A stretch of 64,000 nt of DNA from Pyrrhoderma lamaoense (Eukaryota > Basidiomycota > Agaricomycetes > Hymenochaetales > Hymenochaetaceae), in NCBI GenBank assembly GCA_002794735.1, contig NBAZ01000013.1, forward strand, positions 558,001 through 622,000, in the 5' to 3' direction. The notes under the pieces are model-generated. The model did no database searches and had not been told where the DNA came from. It saw nothing but the letters and a program-made list of their open reading frames with translations. Numbering within the stretch: the stretch's first letter is position 1; each line of letters starts with the position of its first letter. Shown one piece after another: positions 1 through 11,004 of this stretch. The position numbers and the translations under genes are program-made.

Positions 1-3000
1 GAGATGTCCACCAGAATGGATTGTGTTTTAGGAGTTGGTACTGTTTCCAGTCTGTCCGTACTCGCCAACCACGATCATAAGCCAGAGTATGCCGGTCCTT
101 TTGGAAAAGAGTATTTATACGAGGAATACCACGGTCCCAACTGTCTTCCAAATCCTCCAGAGTTAATCGACGGTTTTGTGCGTTTGCCTCTTTCCGCTTC
201 ATTGAATATTCAGACCATACACGAGCGGAATCTAAAAATTCAGCTTCCCAAGGTTGAAGGTATCGATACAAGTTCGGGATTAGCTGATCTTCCTCATGCG
301 ACATACCCGCACGGAAGTGTGTGACCCCGACATCAGTCTGTTTTGACCACCGGAGATCACTCTGAGGGATCAAAACGTGTCCCATAGACAACATCCCGAG
401 GCCACCAAGTTCCTTTGGTGTGTAAAATACACACGGCGGGAAACGAGTAGGCATTTTACTGTTGAGCCCGATCTTGACTCGCGTTTGGATCTTGTTTTCC
501 GCCTTTACCAAAGCATCAAGAAGTTCATTGGTATGAATTACTGCCTCACGGTAGTATGTCATCAGACCAATGATAGCAGTGTTCCACTTGTTAACGATCT
601 TTGAGAACGTTGTTGAACCAGAACTCATGAGAACCTGTCGAATTCGATTGTTGAATTGTTGGATGCCTTCATCTGAAACACGGAGGAAAGCCTGCGCAGT
701 CCTTTCCTTACTTTGCTCGTTTGTCAAGTTCCAGACACCATCCTTCAACGAGAATTGCTCCCCGCCCATGGTACGGATCTTTGGAAGTATACGCACTTCG
801 AAGCCACACATAGAGAAGAGAAGCTGTGGATTGTTCTTTGAGTAGACACTTACAAAGGTATCGTCCCATTCTATCGTCGTCAGAGAACGGGGTAAGCTCT
901 GTTTCACATTCCAGAAGACTGCACGACCAAGATTAACATCATGTTTAATCAAACGCATACGACAATCCCGTGGCCAACAACGTTTATTGTTGTAGCCTAT
1001 GACGTTGTTGTTTGTCGGGTCTGGATTCGCACTAAGATAACGTTGGATGAGATCTCGAGCTTCTTCAGCAGTGAATCTGAAAAGAATGTGCAGCCTATCA
1101 ACATAACGAGAGTAAAGACGAACAGGGTGGCGAGTCTCTGTAGCTGAGTCACGGTATTGTAAGAAATTATTAGGCATTTGAGGTGGACCTGCCATCTCGC
1201 TTGCACGCTGCAGTCCGAGAATAAGGAGATCAAGGACAAGACCATAATACTGGAAAACAAATGCAGAGAACTGAAGACCACGGATCATACCATATGCATT
1301 GGTATGAGCCATATCCTTGTAGGTGAGGACACAGTTATTCTTTGCAGTGATATAGTCCGCCAAATTATGGTCAAGAATAAGACGAAGAAGACGGTTAAGG
1401 AGAGTAAGATCAATTTTCTCATACACTTTGGACAAGACGGTTTCCATCATAACAACACATTCACCGTCGTTTGTCTCCCAAATGTCTGTCAAGTTATTTA
1501 TACCTTGACACCACTTATAAACAAGAAGTGGAGGAGGTTCCGTGTCTGCCGGCTTGATCCAGGCCGGGAACAAACCTCTCTTGTCTGCTTCAAAGAAGAG
1601 GAATTGGTCAAGATACGCATCCGTTATTTTTTCAACTGGTTCAATGTCGTAGCAAGGGATAAGCTTGTCGTAAGTATCAAAGAATTCAATCCCAGCCTCC
1701 TTGAATGCGCGCTGAGTAAGTAATAGTCGTTTGATACGAGAGAGACATTCATGAGGATTGTCGTAAGCCTGTTCAATGAGGGCCAATTCTTCACGTTGCG
1801 ACTGATTCAGGCGCCCTTTAACACTATATGCCTCTTTTAGTTTTTCTAGGGCCAAAACAAGAAGTTTCGTATCGTGTTTGTAGGAAAGAGGGGGGAATGG
1901 TATTGGCGCAAACTTTCGACTTTCAAGCCAATGAACAGTAGACGTGTATATGGCAACAGCCTCTTCTGCACTAATGTAAGGTCCATCTTTAAGATACGCG
2001 TGTTGGCGTTCCTGTTCGGCCTTCAAATATAATCGAGTAAGACGACCAAGATTCTTCTTGACCACAGCTTTATCTACAGTAGCACCACGCCTGATACGCT
2101 CTCGATTGTAATGGGCCACCGAGCACCACCAGTCTGCTTTGTTCTTGATGTAACGGAGAATGATGTTCTCAATAGCAGTTGGCATTCCAGGAACCTTCCA
2201 AGGAATATTTGCCTTCCAGCAACGCCACGCTTCAGATAGATGCTGCAAGATTGTCTTGGCCTTGTTCTGTTTGATGGACTCTGGCATCATATCTAAAATA
2301 TCGTGCATTACAGCAGCACGTAGCTCCAAGTCATAGTGCGACTCCACACGTTGTTTTGTAACTGTTTTGGCCACACCCTTGCTATTACGTCCCTCAAACT
2401 GACGTGCAAGCAAATTTCCAAGCCAACGTTCAAGAAGAGGGACAATACCACGCATGAAGAATATCCATACACGCCAACCAGGAGCCCAGAAACCACAACC
2501 AGGGCCCTTACCAACCGGTCCCGTGTTGAATCGGTAGTATATCAGATGCTTAAGATCCTTACACATACGAACTTGACGCATCAACTTATACTTGTAGCGG
2601 TACATACCAGTCAATGCGCCAATATGAGCAAAGATATATTGCAATGCATCCGCTAGCTGGAAAGCATCAACATTTCCTAAGCGGAATTGTACATGAGCAT
2701 CAACAACAAGTTTCGTCAGCCGAAGGATTTCCCGGCACAAGTGGAAAGCATTCCCAAATCGAGATTTCTTTCGTTCCTTCGTTGTAAGAGTTTTAACTGG
2801 TTTCAGATTCATATTATAGTCCAAGTGTAAGTAGTTTAAATTCTAAAATATCAAATCAGTCTGATAAGCGAGCATCGTAAATACAGAGAAAGTACCTTGC
2901 GATGAATAAGTAAGTTCAACATGTTATACCCTTGTCTACAAACTTGTAAACCAGCTTCCACCCAGTCCAACTTCGTAGTTTGGAAGAATTTAGTTGCCTT

Positions 3001-4560
3001 CAGTTGTCTGAACAAGTTCTTCTTCGTCATAGGCTTCTGCGGCCTCGTTTTTAATTCATTGAGCACAAAGCATTTCAGCAACTTTTGGTAGGATACGCGA
3101 ACTTTCACTGGCTGATTGGGGGGGCAGTGTTCCATATACCAATTCTTTACTAGTGGAATGTCTTGCGCACGGCGCATATGGCCTGAACGACGGTTGTAAG
3201 GAGCCGGAGCCCACCACAAAGCAATCCCATCTGCAGTATTTTCGTTTTCAAGGTCCTTCCCTTTCAAAATGGCTCGACATCATCTGGTAGCTCAAATCAT
3301 CGTCGTCTTGACCATTTGGACCAAAAATTTCGTCTTCATATGGAGTCAACGGAGCATTCTTTGGCTGGAATCCACGAGATGAGATAGGATTTATGAGGGG
3401 ATCAAAATAAAAAGCTGGCAAATCGGGGTCATCGGTGCGAATATATACGTTTTTCGGAGTATGATAAGGAGAAATTTGAACAGAACGAGGAAGTGAGTTG
3501 TATAAGTGCGGGAAAGCAACTTTGTACTCTGTACGGATTTGCTGACGAATAATGATTTTATTGATGTCATTGAATTCATTCCAATCTTCGTCAAATGAAT
3601 CCATGTCCCTGTACAATGGTTCAAATTTGGGACCACCAGGAATGGCCATATTGAGAGCCTTAGCCGTGAAAAACGCCTTTTTATCAAAAAGATAGCTCGA
3701 GTTATCATCGGCATGGTCAGAAAGAAGGGTACGACCCAATCGATACAAGTTCGCCATGATGGGGAGTGAAAGTGACCAATACTTGTACGACGGCCCATTG
3801 ACGTGAGGTGTGTCAATCAATGGTTTCGGGTCATAGAACCAATCAATGATTGCGCTGTCTTCTTCTTCATCCAGATCTAGCTGTATAGCTTCTAACGGCT
3901 CAACATCAAGAACATTGTCTCCGTAGTCGAGAGGAGGCTCTTCGTCATCAAAGGGAGGGAAACGCATACGTTTGAAATGACGACGATCACGTTTTTCACG
4001 ACGCATCGCAAGCCACATTGAGCTCCATTGGGCATGATATACAGGTTCAATTACTCGAGGAACCTCATTCACAAATGTTATAGCACCCGTAATGTGGTAC
4101 AAGACTGGGACCTCACGAACCTGCTCCCAAGGATAAGGGATATTCTCGAGGAGCTTCATCACCGCATGTGGAACATACTTAAGAGCACCAAGATGAACAC
4201 GCTTGTCGTTCCTGAATTTGCGATTGCTCATATCTCCATGGTCCTTTATGATTTTACGAACGTGTTCGGGTGGAAGATCCTATGCAAATGACAACCAATT
4301 AGAAGTATTCATTGTATATAATTATGAGCGCACACACCTGTTTTCCTACATCAATGAAACCGCCTTTCCTCTTTTCTCCATAACGTTTGTTTTGCATCTG
4401 GATCCATTTGTGAGACTTTTGTGCAAGCACCTCAGGCGGCATACGAGAGCTTGAGGGATCGCTCGGAAGCGCTGGAGGCCGCATTCCTGGGGGTGGAGGG
4501 GGCATACCAGGGGAGGAGCTGGCATGCCTGGGGGTGGGGCGGAAAATTTGGTCTGCTCAT
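1..4560 (-). CDS. PRP8: Pre-mRNA-splicing factor PRP8 (5' part; runs off the left edge)
   Basis: Prp8 is the central U5 snRNP protein that scaffolds the spliceosome active site in the nucleus. Three exons are visible on the minus strand: about 4560-4338, 4279-2896 and 2842 to the edge. They are separated by GT-AG introns at 4280-4337 (58 bp) and 2843-2895 (53 bp). The N-terminus is rich in Pro and Gly-Met (PPPPPGM). It is followed by the hallmark segments [81 protein letters not shown] and, near the edge, NPFWWT. The exon of 2842 bases stays open to base 1. The linker, RNase H-like and Jab1/MPN domains lie outside. Frameshifts sit near 3266-3269 and 3294-3296, and one more lies in the C-runs near 4510-4550. 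All look like missing homopolymer bases. The start at 4560 (MSRPNF) is tentative because of this. Confidence 0.96.
2843..2895 (-). other. PRP8 intron 2 (GTACTT...TTTTAG)
   Basis: On the minus strand the exon ends in codons for LLIHRK, then GTACTT opens the intron and TTTTAG closes it. Translation resumes with [14 protein letters not shown], which is continuous with the Prp8 family sequence. This is a typical 53-bp intron for the left part of the window and a useful size standard for comparison with the long introns right of 52 kb. Confidence 0.9.
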
Positions 4561-4753
4561 CGTCAACGACAGCGAAGAAGATGGCAGATGAATGAGAGAC
4601 TCAGAGAGACAATTGCTCACTCAGCACGGTGTGACGACTCGATTTCACACGTGTCACAAGTAGTCATGTCACGTTCATAACTCTTTCTATAATACAACAT
4701 TACAGTCACGGTATCACGGTATAACTTCCTGCACAACTCACATTATCAGCATC
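4561..4753. promoter_or_regulatory. Divergent promoter between PRP8 and the SIKE/SCI1-like gene
   Basis: Only about 190 bp separate the two divergently transcribed starts. The stretch is AT-rich towards the right-hand gene and carries repeated GGTATCACGGTATAAC-like sequence at 4708-4724. No clear TATA box is visible. Shared regulation is an inference from spacing alone. Confidence 0.45.
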
Positions 4754-5874
4754 ATGGCGATTATGGATCCAAATATCGAGCATGACCTCATGAAACTTTG
4801 GAACTTGTTGGCGACCTCTCCGACCAGCTTACACACAACAAGGCTCTGGCGAACTCATTACAAAATGAGTCGGCTAGGCTTAAGGTATCTAGCTTTTTAT
4901 TAAACTCCAGTCTGTACCCGTGCTTTCCTTTGTCTTTTAATAGGTCCAGGCCTTTCATGCAGAGACGGGCTATGTCCTTCGACGGTACTGTACATGAAAC
5001 ATCTAGCTCTGTCCCATAGACTTATTTTAACTCTCGTAGTTTCAACCTTCATTTAACACAAGGTGCATTACTCGTATACTCAGTTATCAAGTTATAAGCT
5101 AAAATTTGAACAGAGGAGTACGAAGGGGAACTTGAACGAATGAACAATGTCCTAGCAACGGAGAACCAGGCTCTTCAATATGATAACAAACAACTGAATT
5201 CTTTGCTAAAAGAATACGAACAGACTTTAGACTCTGTTATGTCTTCTTTTCGCAAACGAGCGGTGAGCTTTTACATGACATCTCCTTGGCTAATACTAAA
5301 ACTCACATTCTAGCATGATGTCCAATTACAAGAACTAGAGACTATTAAGTACTATGAATCACAACTAATCACTTCAGAAACAGAATCTTTAAATACTCAA
5401 CTTGCTCTGGACACGTCTCTCTCTCTTCTTATTGCCCAATGCTCTCGTCTTCTCCGCATGGTGCTACGTCTTACTGGTGGAGAAGAACCAACCCCCCCTT
5501 CCCCTCCCGCTACACCCCCTCTATCGCCGTCCCGACGATTCTAATATATTTGAGACTCGCTGTTCCCCAGAGCTTGTGGAGTCGACCCCTCATGACTGGG
5601 CATTAGACGAGAAGCAGAATTAGCAAGACTTGAGAAAGAGAACGAAGAGCTGCGAATGCTTCTCAAGGCTTCTGAAACTGCTTCAAGTTACCCCTCAGTA
5701 CCTCCATCATTCCCCAAAATTCCCGTTTACCCTAAACGTTCATTACCTCCGCCTCGCCACCCGCGTCTGAGTCAAGGTGGCTTCAGCCCAGAATTAGCCC
5801 TCAACGAGCACCGATCTCAGTACTTCACACGTATGGATCATCCAGAGATTATCGAAATGGCTGACGACGTTTAG
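4754..5874 (+). CDS. sci1: SIKE/FGFR1OP2/SCI1-family coiled-coil protein (STRIPAK subunit)
   Basis: The SIKE/FGFR1OP2 family, called SCI1 in filamentous fungi, is a coiled-coil component of the STRIPAK phosphatase-kinase complex. It acts in cell fusion, hyphal growth and fruiting. I recognise the family from the block ENQALQYDNKQLNSLLKEYE followed by QTLDSVMSSFRKRA. This matches the vertebrate pattern of an ENxxL-rich helix, then LxxxMSKYRKQ. The C-terminal helix ELARLEKENEELRMLL also fits. Introns occur near 4885-4943, 4985-5114 and 5264-5313. The C-terminal tail is Pro-rich. The frame breaks at 4793-4795 (AAA), in the C-runs near 5490-5530 and near 5598 (GGG). Each can be explained by missing homopolymer bases, so the gene is probably intact in vivo. 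The start ATG at 4754 opens directly into the first helix. Confidence 0.75.
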
Positions 5875-6166
5875 AGGACTTATACCCATTTTTTAAATAC
5901 CATCTCCTACATTTGTGTTGTTTGTGCTGTATGTTTTTGGTTCTTACCAGCTCTGACGATGTCATTCATGCTTTTTTGTATCAGTACACTCTACTAAAAC
6001 CTTGCACGATCGAAAAAAGTACATAGATTTTCTTGTTACTTATTTGATTAACTTTGTGGACTATTGTATACACGTATATGTAATAATTATATGGGATTCT
6101 TGAAACAACTCAAAATATGTTACAAAAACAGACTCTTACCCAGTATCGGGACAAAGATAAGCCAAT
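5875..6166. other. Intergenic, AT-rich
   Basis: About 290 bp of AT-rich sequence between the SCI1-like stop and the next candidate exon. It probably contains the 3' UTR of the former. No other feature is seen. Confidence 0.5.
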
Positions 6167-7360
6167 ATGTCACATGCCGCGGATGTCATAGTCACAGATT
6201 ATGTCACAAAAGAGAACAAAGATCAATACAAACTTGAGACTACAGATATCGAAGTTACATCACAATCATTTCAGGTGAGATTTTCTATCGTAAAGCTTGA
6301 GTTCCTAGTAAGTACATTTGTTTTCGCAAAATTTGATATGCCCTCACTTGGTAGGTACACCCAATTGTTGTATACTAAACCCAGACAAGCATTAATTAAA
6401 ACCATTTTTCGTAACGGAAATGCTTTGAGGTTCTCTCTGGGACTTACCTTGAAGTTATATCAGCCTCAATAACATCGAGACTTGGCAGTAGTATAATCTG
6501 GACTGTTGACAAAAAACCTTCGGTCAAAGTGGCATTCGTGATGTTACCACTATTTACAGTCCCAGAGGCCGGAATAACAAACGAGCTGCCGAAGTCATGG
6601 TCGAAAGTCAGGATAGGGATTCCAAGAACACCTATGTTTGCACTCATATGGCTTATAGTAACAGGTGTTGTCATTTCGTTCACCACTATCAAATAAGTGG
6701 CAACATTCGCCAAGACGTCAGATAACGTTCTTCCAGTAACCAGAATGAGGGTATTATTTTCACTTACTATCAAAACTCAATCTTAAAGACAGGTAAACAT
6801 AACACTTCATTCTTGTATTTCAGTATATGACTTACGAAGCACTATTTGCCGTCAGTGACTGTATATCGGATATAGTTTTCAAGCCGAATCAGCACCTAAA
6901 TTAGATATAGTTTCGTCGACTCACATTTAGGGCTATGCTGAAGTGCTTGAAACTAAGTCCTTGGACATTATTTGGGAAGTATACAGAAAGCACGAAGAAA
7001 AAGAGTGCAGTCGGGAAGAAATACATCCTGTTTTGACATCCGCAAATATCAAGCTGATGGCCTTTAAATGACCTTCAAGGATTCTCCATATGTATGGCAG
7101 GGGTAATGTGCATGCGTCTGATTAATAGTTCCATCCAGTGACAAATGCATTTACTTTACCTCACGAAGCAAGTACTCGGAATACAATCCAGGCCTTAGGT
7201 ACAAGACTTTTGTCTCGTCATAAGAAGCTCCGGTAATAAAGAAAAATTTTCGGACCGAAGTTATCATGTACTTATTATACTTCTTCTAGGTTTACAACTT
7301 TCTCAGGAACTGGGGTCATTAATAACATTGGCTATGTATTAAACGCTATTTTAGATTGAA
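6167..7360 (+). CDS. Unrecognised multi-exon gene, possibly one internal stop
   Basis: Several plus-strand exons can be linked, but I do not recognise the family. The first candidate exon (6167-6274) reads MSHAADVIVTDYVTKENK and ends at CAG before GTGAGA. An exon starting near 6824 after TTTCAG reads YMTYEALFAVSDCISD. One at about 6930-7095 contains SLDIIWEVYRKHEEK and SREEIHPVLTSANIKL. The last two (about 7139-7211 and 7291-7360) read TNAFTLPHEASTRNTIQALG and FTTFSGTGVINNIGYVLNAI before a stop. A TGA interrupts the third block near 7069. It may be a sequencing error or a sign of decay. The first exon may belong to a different transcript, since a minus-strand coding fragment lies in the gap. 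The composition looks like a soluble intracellular protein without a signal peptide. Confidence 0.4.
6444..6773 (-). pseudogene. Degenerate paralogue of the secreted protein at 7465-8238
   Basis: A 109-codon open stretch reads ISHMSANIGVLGIPILTF and then VIPASGTVNSGNITNATLTEG. It resembles the neighbouring gene at 7465-8238, which has LTVDNLAAEIGTGGQPFFSF followed by LPGLSTVNSGTIPDVQLTQG. The order, spacing and TVNSG core agree. The fragment has no signal-peptide exon of its own and sits between exons of the plus-strand candidate gene. A GTAAGT at its 3' end could be an old splice donor, but no following exon is evident. I read it as a decayed or partial duplicate. It could also be a distal exon of the same minus-strand gene if the plus-strand gene is not real. 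Confidence 0.45.
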
Positions 7361-7464
7361 TGTTAAGCTATGTTGATGGCTTAATACTTCATAAGTACAT
7401 TCTTATTCTACACTAAGCCAAAGGTAACTCTGCATTCGAATATTCGAGTCAGCTAATGTATAAA

Positions 7465-8238
7465 TTAAGCTGGACATTGGAGATCTGACTTAGACGGTAC
7501 ATCAATCTGAGATGACAGAGGCAGAGTGAGTGGTATGCCGCCTGTTCCATTTACAGTCAAAACCCTTGACAAGACACTGGTAAGTGATAAGAAAACCTGC
7601 AACCAAGGAAAATGTACTAACCGAAGACTGTATACAGCACTTATGATGTCGAGTGATGTCGCGGACATTATATCAGAGTTCAGAGTCGCTAATCCCCCTT
7701 GAGTTAGCTGGACGTCTGGTATAGTGCCGCTATTGACAGTACTCAATCCAGGGAGGATGAAATCACTAAACGACTGGTTGAATGAAAAGAAGGGTTGTCC
7801 ACCAGTCCCGATCTCAGCGGCTAAATTGTCGACTGTTAGTTCGATGAGAGGAATGGGTCCAAAAGCTGAGTATTATATCTTTAGGTAAAGTAGATATGCA
7901 AAGCAAATTCGGGCTTGCCGTCAAAGTCCATTCTGCTAAAAAGTCAGTTGATCTGAAGGTAGAGAATAGGATGTCTTGTTCAGGAACTCACGTTGCGGTA
8001 TTAAGGAGTAGAGATAAAACCTATGCAAGCATAAATTAAACAGTGTTTGACAAATTTAAAAGATAAAGCACACAGATAAAGATATATTCATCTGCGATAC
8101 TAGAATCCCAGGACTTAAAAGAAGATTCAAGATGTCTGCAGGAATGTCACCGAGATCATCATTCACTGGACTAACTGCTTTGCAAAGAGCAACACATAAT
8201 AAAAGGAGCAAGCCAAGATAGTACTGAGAGAAAAGCAT
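7465..8238 (-). CDS. Small secreted protein with LEA2/DUF3712-like domain (family uncertain)
   Basis: The ATG at 8238 opens a clear signal peptide (MLFSQYYLGLLLLLCVALC). A short mature start follows (VNDDLGDIPADILNLLL). Exons then continue across introns near 8022-8087 and 7935-7990. The main exon carries LTVDNLAAEIGTGGQPFFSF, TVNSGTIPDVQLTQGGL and TVNGTGGIPLTLPLSSQIDV, ending at a stop at 7465. The alternation of short beta-strand-like segments resembles the LEA14/DUF3712 type of fungal secreted or membrane-associated proteins, but no catalytic motif is visible and I would not assign a function. The junction near 7870 does not splice cleanly, so an indel or a non-canonical donor is possible there. 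Confidence 0.5.
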
Positions 8239-8621
8239 AATTTCAGTCTGAACTAATCGTACACATCAAATTTTTGAGTCCTTATTTATACAGTTTAAGT
8301 AATTAATTTCGTCTTCGGGCTTGTTATTACCGGATCCTCAAAGAAAGATTGGCATGATGGGCTATTTTGGTCTCGACTCAACCGTGCGTGAGATTTCAGC
8401 CCACGACAACGAAAATCCATGAATTTGTGTTCGTCAGGTGTTTCTAGACGTCATTAAACATGTACCGGGCTGATGGCGCTGGCATCTTTTTATGTTTACG
8501 AGGACATTGTCCCACTAATGAGTATCCGTCTATGTGCCTAGTTCTAGTCATTGACGCCTTCCCTTTTCAAACACAGATGATCATTTGATTTTTAAATTGT
8601 TGATGAGCAGAATACCGTTCC
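8239..8621. other. Intergenic, no gene seen
   Basis: About 380 bp between the 5' end of the secreted-protein gene and the 3' end of the SAP-domain gene. It probably holds the promoter of the former and the 3' UTR of the latter. No further motif is supported. Confidence 0.5.
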
Positions 8622-10848
8622 TCAGAGTGATAAGCCCCGATTATCGCAACACAGAAGTTCCATCCATGCGGGCCAGATACCATCTTCTTCGCACCCAACT
8701 TCCATACCATTATCCCGAAGAATAAAGTATTCCCTTCCAGGAGTTTGAACACTAGCCAATGCCGGATGTAGATCTAACCTTTGTCTCTACGTGAAGTGTA
8801 AACTCTCAATGAGGTGATGCCTATTGGTATGTATGGATATTTAAGGTGAGGTAGCAAAGAAAATAACAATTACGTACTCAGGTAGGTAAAGATTCACTTT
8901 CGGGATCCTCTTCTGAGTAATCGATTCGATCTCACAAGAAGACACATTCCCAGAAAATACTTGCGCCATATAACTTGAAGACATCCAACGGCCACTAATA
9001 CTTTTAGCACATGACCCCCAATTATTGTCCAAGGTATACAAAGAAGGAGACTGGAGATGCCCACCTATTTCCCACTACGCATGCAATAACGTACCTCTCG
9101 GCGACCACCTTCTTATATGCCCCGAGCTCGCCTTCTTCTCTGATACGAGACAGCCATACCTTACTAATACCTCCTTGGTATTCTTCCGTATTCGAACACT
9201 TAAGGTGATGAAAAAGAGAGGATGGGGAACCATGTAACGGTTCGGAGAGTCGGTACTGCTCAATGTAATTGGACCAATCCATGCGAACGGATTCCAGTTG
9301 AAGTAGGTTGCCGGAGTTTTCCACAAAGGAAGTAGAGGTAGCTATAGTAGTAGGATGGCCGATGACTTCGCAGGTAGGTTCCAAAATAAAGTAAGCTCTT
9401 ATAGACTTTTTCCGGCAATCCCTAACTGTAATATGCCATATTTCGTTATCAATTACTGGCTGAGCATCCTCAACAAGAAGATCGGAGATGTCGCCTTTTT
9501 CAGGGCTTGGTATTGACACTTGAAACCACAATTTTGTAAGAAGAAATCTAGTAAAGCATTGAAATAACACCGATCCACTAGACATGGCTATCAGCATACC
9601 TGATAGCTATTGTGGCCTGCTTGTCGTGGTCAGGACAATACCATAGCGAGTTTTTTAATGGCATGTGATCCTTATAAAAACGAGAAAGAAATGTCTTATA
9701 GTACATGAACTTCTTATTCAGTGCTTCTTCTTGTATCTGATTTAGAAGCGGCCAGAAATCCATCATGTCCATTCTATATTTTTCAGATAGCTCTGAGAGT
9801 TGTGAAGGACGAAGCTTGCGTAATATCGTTCCCGCAGAGAGATATACTTCAGCGATAGATACCAAAGCTTTAGAGTACATTGAGTTAGTAATAAACTATT
9901 TGCGCACCTGCATATCGAAACATTCGTGAAACTAGGCAACATTGTATTCTGTCCTCGTTAGATAGAGCACTTAAAGCAACAGACCATTTATAAACGTCTT
10001 TCCTTTGGGAAAGAGAAGGTGGCATAGATATCTGCGTGATATTTTCTGGGAATGGTTTTTTTGCTTGAAATTCTAGGTAGTATAGTTGGGTCTTTTTATT
10101 CTGAATATCTTGTATGATGATAGGGGTGTGAGAATTGCACGAGGTACTTGTGGTGGCTGGAGGCGCTCTGAGATGTTTTACAGATATAAGAGGCCGAAAA
10201 CGCCGACCTTCAGTAGAAATTTTAGACTTGGAAGTGCAACGGGTATCTGACAATGTTTCTTGTTGTAAGATAGTTTGTGGGGATTTGAGTCTTTGATTTA
10301 GAGTAATAGAAATTGAAGAGAGGTCATCTTCGTATGTGATATCTAGTACATGAGATGTCTTAGTTTTCTTATCAGAGCCTTGCGACTCTGAGACTTCGGG
10401 TCGCTCCTTTTCAGAGAGACAGAAGTACATTTGTTTGGCGCTGAGCGATCTATAAGCTCAAGACATATAGGTACGCCTAGATCTTTAGAAGTTTGAGATA
10501 TTTTTTGTACCTCTCTTGAAGTTGGCGGAAGAGAACCTTGGTTTACCGCAGTATTTTGAACTAGAGAACGATTCTGGAATCGACTAGCAAGAAGCCTTTT
10601 ATTTGACAAGTTGTGGACGCGATCTAGGAGTAAAGGCTCATGTGTAGCCCGAACAGGAGGGCGGTAGTGTCGCGATTGGTATTCGCGCTAACATTTGAAG
10701 TTACTTGTGCTGAAGTTTCTTCCTTCGCAAGTTTTTCTAAGAGAGCAGCTTTTCCAAGCTTAGAATAACCGGAAAGTTTAAGTTCTTTGCAGCGGGCCTT
10801 GAGTTGAGGTACAGTAAATTTAGAGTAGTCCTTGATACACTCAGCCAT
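8622..10848 (-). CDS. SAP-domain protein, probably nuclear
   Basis: The N-terminus, from the ATG at 10848, carries a SAP motif at residues 8-40 (FTVPQLKARCKELKL, then YSKLGKAALLEKLAK). SAP is a short helix-turn-helix that binds AT-rich DNA in chromatin-associated proteins. A Ser/Lys-rich linker follows. Next comes a helical block (SALSNEDRIQCCLVSRMFRY, across an intron to ALVSIAEVYL) that has the look of an F-box-like segment. The remainder (DFWPLLNQIQEEALNKKF, YYKTFLSRFYKDHMP, WHITVRDCRKKSIRAYFILE) ends with REYFILRDNGMEVGCEEDG before the stop at 8622. Introns lie near 9866-9905, 9518-9600, 9006-9052 and two more between 8760 and 8875. One-base frameshifts fall near 10650-10670 and 10425-10432. 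The SAP identification is firm; the overall function is unknown. Confidence 0.7.
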
Positions 10849-11004
10849 TAGAGACACCAGCTAGTATTCCACTTACAAAGGGGGAAAATTCGGGCATCGC
10901 CCAGAGTAACACGCCGTGACAATTCGCGTGTGTGTCGGCCCTAAACCATATACCCAACAATTCAAATTAGTCTCTGATTCTTATAATCTCCTATCTGAAA
11001 CGTC
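10849..11004. promoter_or_regulatory. Divergent promoter, SAP-domain gene and IES6
   Basis: The two start codons face away from each other across about 156 bp. The region contains ACACGCCGTGACAATTCGCG at 10909-10928 and GTGTGTCGGCCC just after. Both genes encode likely chromatin proteins, so shared control is plausible but inferred from spacing only. Confidence 0.4.

Noticed and set aside
997..1281. 94-codon minus-strand open frame with hydrophobic start
   Set aside because: It overlaps the long PRP8 exon in another frame; the PRP8 frame is open across the whole 2842-base exon and matches the family.
10343..10609. Considered the three SAP-gene frames as separate small genes
   Set aside because: They follow each other on one strand with one-base offsets and no stop/start signals, so one gene with deletions is simpler.
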